DNA of 64,000 bases from contig OZ005652.1 in the NCBI GenBank assembly GCA_963930645.1, positions 322,800,738 to 322,864,737 of the forward strand, read 5' to 3'. Source of the stretch: Salticus scenicus (Eukaryota > Arthropoda > Arachnida > Araneae > Salticidae). Shown piece by piece: positions 61,727 through 64,000 of the stretch. The position numbers and the translations under genes were made by a program. A model generated the notes under the pieces. It did no database searches. It was not told the DNA's origin and worked only from the letters and a program-made list of their open reading frames with translations. Position 1 is the stretch's first letter; each line of letters opens with the position of its first letter.

Positions 61727-62665
61727 ATATATTTTTGCAAAAGAGTGTATATACAATTGTCTCTTTATATTTTGAATGTCTATTTTTATCTTCCCATTTT
61801 CCGAATGATAATAGATGTATGTACAACGTACATAAATTTATTTGCAAAAGAATTATATTTCATAAAATTTAACTTGTAAATGGTCCCTGTTATCCAAATA
61901 TTAGTGAATAAATATGATAACTATTAAAAAAAAAAAAAAAGATCCATTTTTTAACGCACTGTTTTATTCTTTTACATTTCCAGCCTTATATTTTTATTTA
62001 ACTTTATTTACATTTTAACAATTGACCAAAAAGAGTGGAGTGTTGGTATAAGGGTGAAGTCTTTGCCTGTCTGTGTGTCTATCTTTCTGTGGTATTCTTG
62101 TCAAAGTTTGCTTTAGTGTCGCTTCCCAAGGAATGGACCGATTTCAAGGCATTAATTATTACTATTATTATTAGAACGATGGTCTAATCCGGATTTACTA
62201 TCCATGTTTGAGTAAAATCTATTTGTTAGATTTTATTTTTTAATTGATTAAAATATGCTTTTTCAGTTCATTTTGAATTAATAATTTAAAAATTACCAGC
62301 TGGCACTCTTCCAATTTCTAAACCATGCGTACTTTTTTTTTTTTTTTTTTTTTTTTTTTGAATTTCAAACCGATTTTCAGTATAAAGAGTGATTTTGAGT
62401 TATCAGTTTAAAAATCTCTAAATTCGATTTAAAATTCGAGATTTTACAGTGATTTTGTTTTTTTAAATTTATGAAAATGTGATTTAGTTCTAGACCACTT
62501 TTCTAGTATTAACATTTGCACTAGCATTTCAAAGTTTGCAAGCTGAAAAACTTTCACCTTCCAAAATTATTTTAGATAATATATCATACATTTTTGTAGT
62601 GATTAGTGCATAAATAACCATTTTTTTTTTTTTTTTTATAATCCCAAATTTTCAATTAATTGTTA

Positions 62666-62700
<35 letters not shown>

Positions 62701-63001
62701 ATAAACTGGCTAAAAATAGTTATTATGAGATCAGAAATTTAGTTGATACTTAGAGATTTTAAAGACATATATTATTTAAGAGAATTCAAGACCAGTACTG
62801 AGTTAACATTTTATACTTTCCAAGCTAGCGTTTTTCTAATTGCAAATTTCATATATATATATATATATATATATAAATGTGTGTGTGTGTGTGTGCGTGT
62901 GTGTGTGTTTTTTCTTTTTTCTAAGTAAATTTTAATTAAATTCAAAGTCGAGATTTTTTATAAAGCTAGCTTTAAACTGATGTTCTCACATCTTTCTTTT
63001 T
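61727..63001. other. AT-rich non-coding DNA
   Basis: Poly-T at about 62333-62359 and 62621-62638, poly-A at about 62666-62698, (AT)n plus (GT)n at about 62850-62909. No gene. Confidence 0.55.
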
Positions 63002-64000
63002 TACTTCCATTACCCTACTACCGTAGGTAATGGAAGTATTGTATTCGGTCTGAAAATTCAATATCGGGTTTTCACCTGATTTACACATTTTAAGGTCCCC
63101 TGAGTCCAAAAAAGTGGTTTTTGGCAATTGGTCAGTGTGTATGTATGTGTGTGTGTGTGTATGTATGTATGTGGAGAATCTTCTGGCTATTATAGCTCAG
63201 AAACTAATAAAGATAGAGCTACGAAACTTTAGAATTGAAATACGTCTGGTCTACAGATGAAATTTCCAAATTTTGGTGAAAATTGAAAAACCGGAAGTGG
63301 GACATCGGAAACCGGAAGTGGGACCGTAAGTCCGTATCTCAAAAACGGCTCTAACGATTTTCTTCAAACTTGCTATATAAACACTCTATTAGATGTCTTT
63401 TCGAATGATATAGTTGGTTAGTTCAGGAAAATTGATAGGCGTCCTGTATAAATAGCTCAATTTCAGGCCTCGCAAAGGCGTTCCTTTAAAAACGGTTGTA
63501 CGGATTTTTTTCAAACTCGCCATTTTAACTCACTTTTAAATATGCTTTTGTATATAATTATTGTTTTCCTGTCAATAATTGAGTTTAACCGGAAGTGGGA
63601 CATCGGAAACCGGAAGTGGGACCGTAAGTCCGTATCTCAAAAACGGCTCTAACGATTTTCTTCAAACTTGCTATATAAACACTCTATTAGATGTCCTTTC
63701 GAATGATATAGTTGGTTAGTTCAGGAAAATTGATAGGCGTCCTGTATAAATAGCTCAATTTCAGGTCTCCCAAGGGCGTTCCTTTAAAAACGGTTGTACG
63801 GATTTTTTTCAAACTTGCCATATTAACCCTCTTTTAAATATCCTTTTTCATGTAATTTTTCTTTTACGGTCATTAATTAATTATGCCAAGCTTTGGTAAA
63901 AGTCGGTATCTCAAAAACGGCTCTAACGATTTTCTTGAAAATAGTTACATAAACCCATTTTAGATATCCTTCTCATGCTTTACTTGGTTATCACGGAAAA
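63002..64000 (-). mobile_element. Satellite-carrying element, family 1, copy C (reversed, runs off the window)
   Basis: The 3' end is an intact hairpin with 13-bp arms TACTTCCATTACC (63002-63014)/GGTAATGGAAGTA (63026-63038) and an 11-nt loop. Next come the tail, (GT)n/(TATG)n at about 63133-63173, and tandem units. ACCGGAAGTGGGACATCGGA occurs near 63290 and 63588 (298-bp offset), with a third, diverged unit from about 63900. The two full units are nearly identical over CGTATCTCAAAAACGGCTCT onward. Confidence 0.85.

Overview
This window looks like heterochromatin-like or intergenic DNA from an animal, most likely an arthropod and plausibly an arachnid. It is very AT-rich, dense in (AT)n, (CA)n and poly-A/T tracts, and built almost entirely of transposable elements and degenerate tandem repeats. 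I see no conventional host gene, tRNA or rRNA. The lineage is inferred from the mix of element families (a permuted Penelope-like element, animal-type Helitrons, Tc1 and pogo relics) and not from a host gene.

Centre (23.76-36.66 kb). The most informative block is a three-layer nest on the minus strand. The base layer is a Penelope-like retroelement of the permuted type, with a GIY-YIG endonuclease N-terminal to the reverse transcriptase (Naiad-like). It is preceded head-to-tail by a 5'-truncated copy of its own 3' end, a ~983-bp direct repeat. A 5,153-bp Helitron with a Rep/PIF1-helicase ORF sits in its 5' leader. A 2,504-bp element carrying a ~318-bp tandem array sits inside its coding region. 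Removing the second insert plus one TA restores the reading frame exactly at codon level, so its boundaries are known to the base.

Flanks. (1) 51-1194: a near-perfect foldback with 518-bp arms. (2) Three families of satellite-carrying elements with one plan: tandem units, a microsatellite, a terminal hairpin, and the hairpin arm repeated inverted near the opposite end. They lie at 3.0-3.97, 18.6-21.6 and 63.0-64.0 kb (~298-bp units), 38.7-39.7 and 58.6-59.4 kb (171-bp units), and 26.8-29.3 kb (318-bp units). The plan resembles Helentron-associated (HINE/DINE-1-like) elements. (3) Small TIR elements: a TTAA-flanked one at 14.44 kb, TA-flanked ones at 6.8, 22.0 and 50.3 kb, and relatives at 40.4 and 50.8 kb. 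(4) Larger TIR elements that repeat their terminal motif internally, at 15.95-17.60 kb (pogo-like, with transposase remnant), 18.71-20.67 kb (4-bp target duplication) and 44.93-48.80 kb. (5) Non-autonomous Helitrons at 43.4-44.5 kb and ending at 1,889. (6) A degenerate Tc1 element at 60.39-61.73 kb.

Functionally the window is a record of transposition. The only long reading frames are the Penelope-like RT, its GIY-YIG domain, and the Helitron Rep and helicase. All are interrupted, by one nucleotide in a homopolymer, by an insertion, by one in-frame stop, or by one small deletion. The remaining stretches were read for coding motifs and hold only AT-rich sequence and simple repeats.
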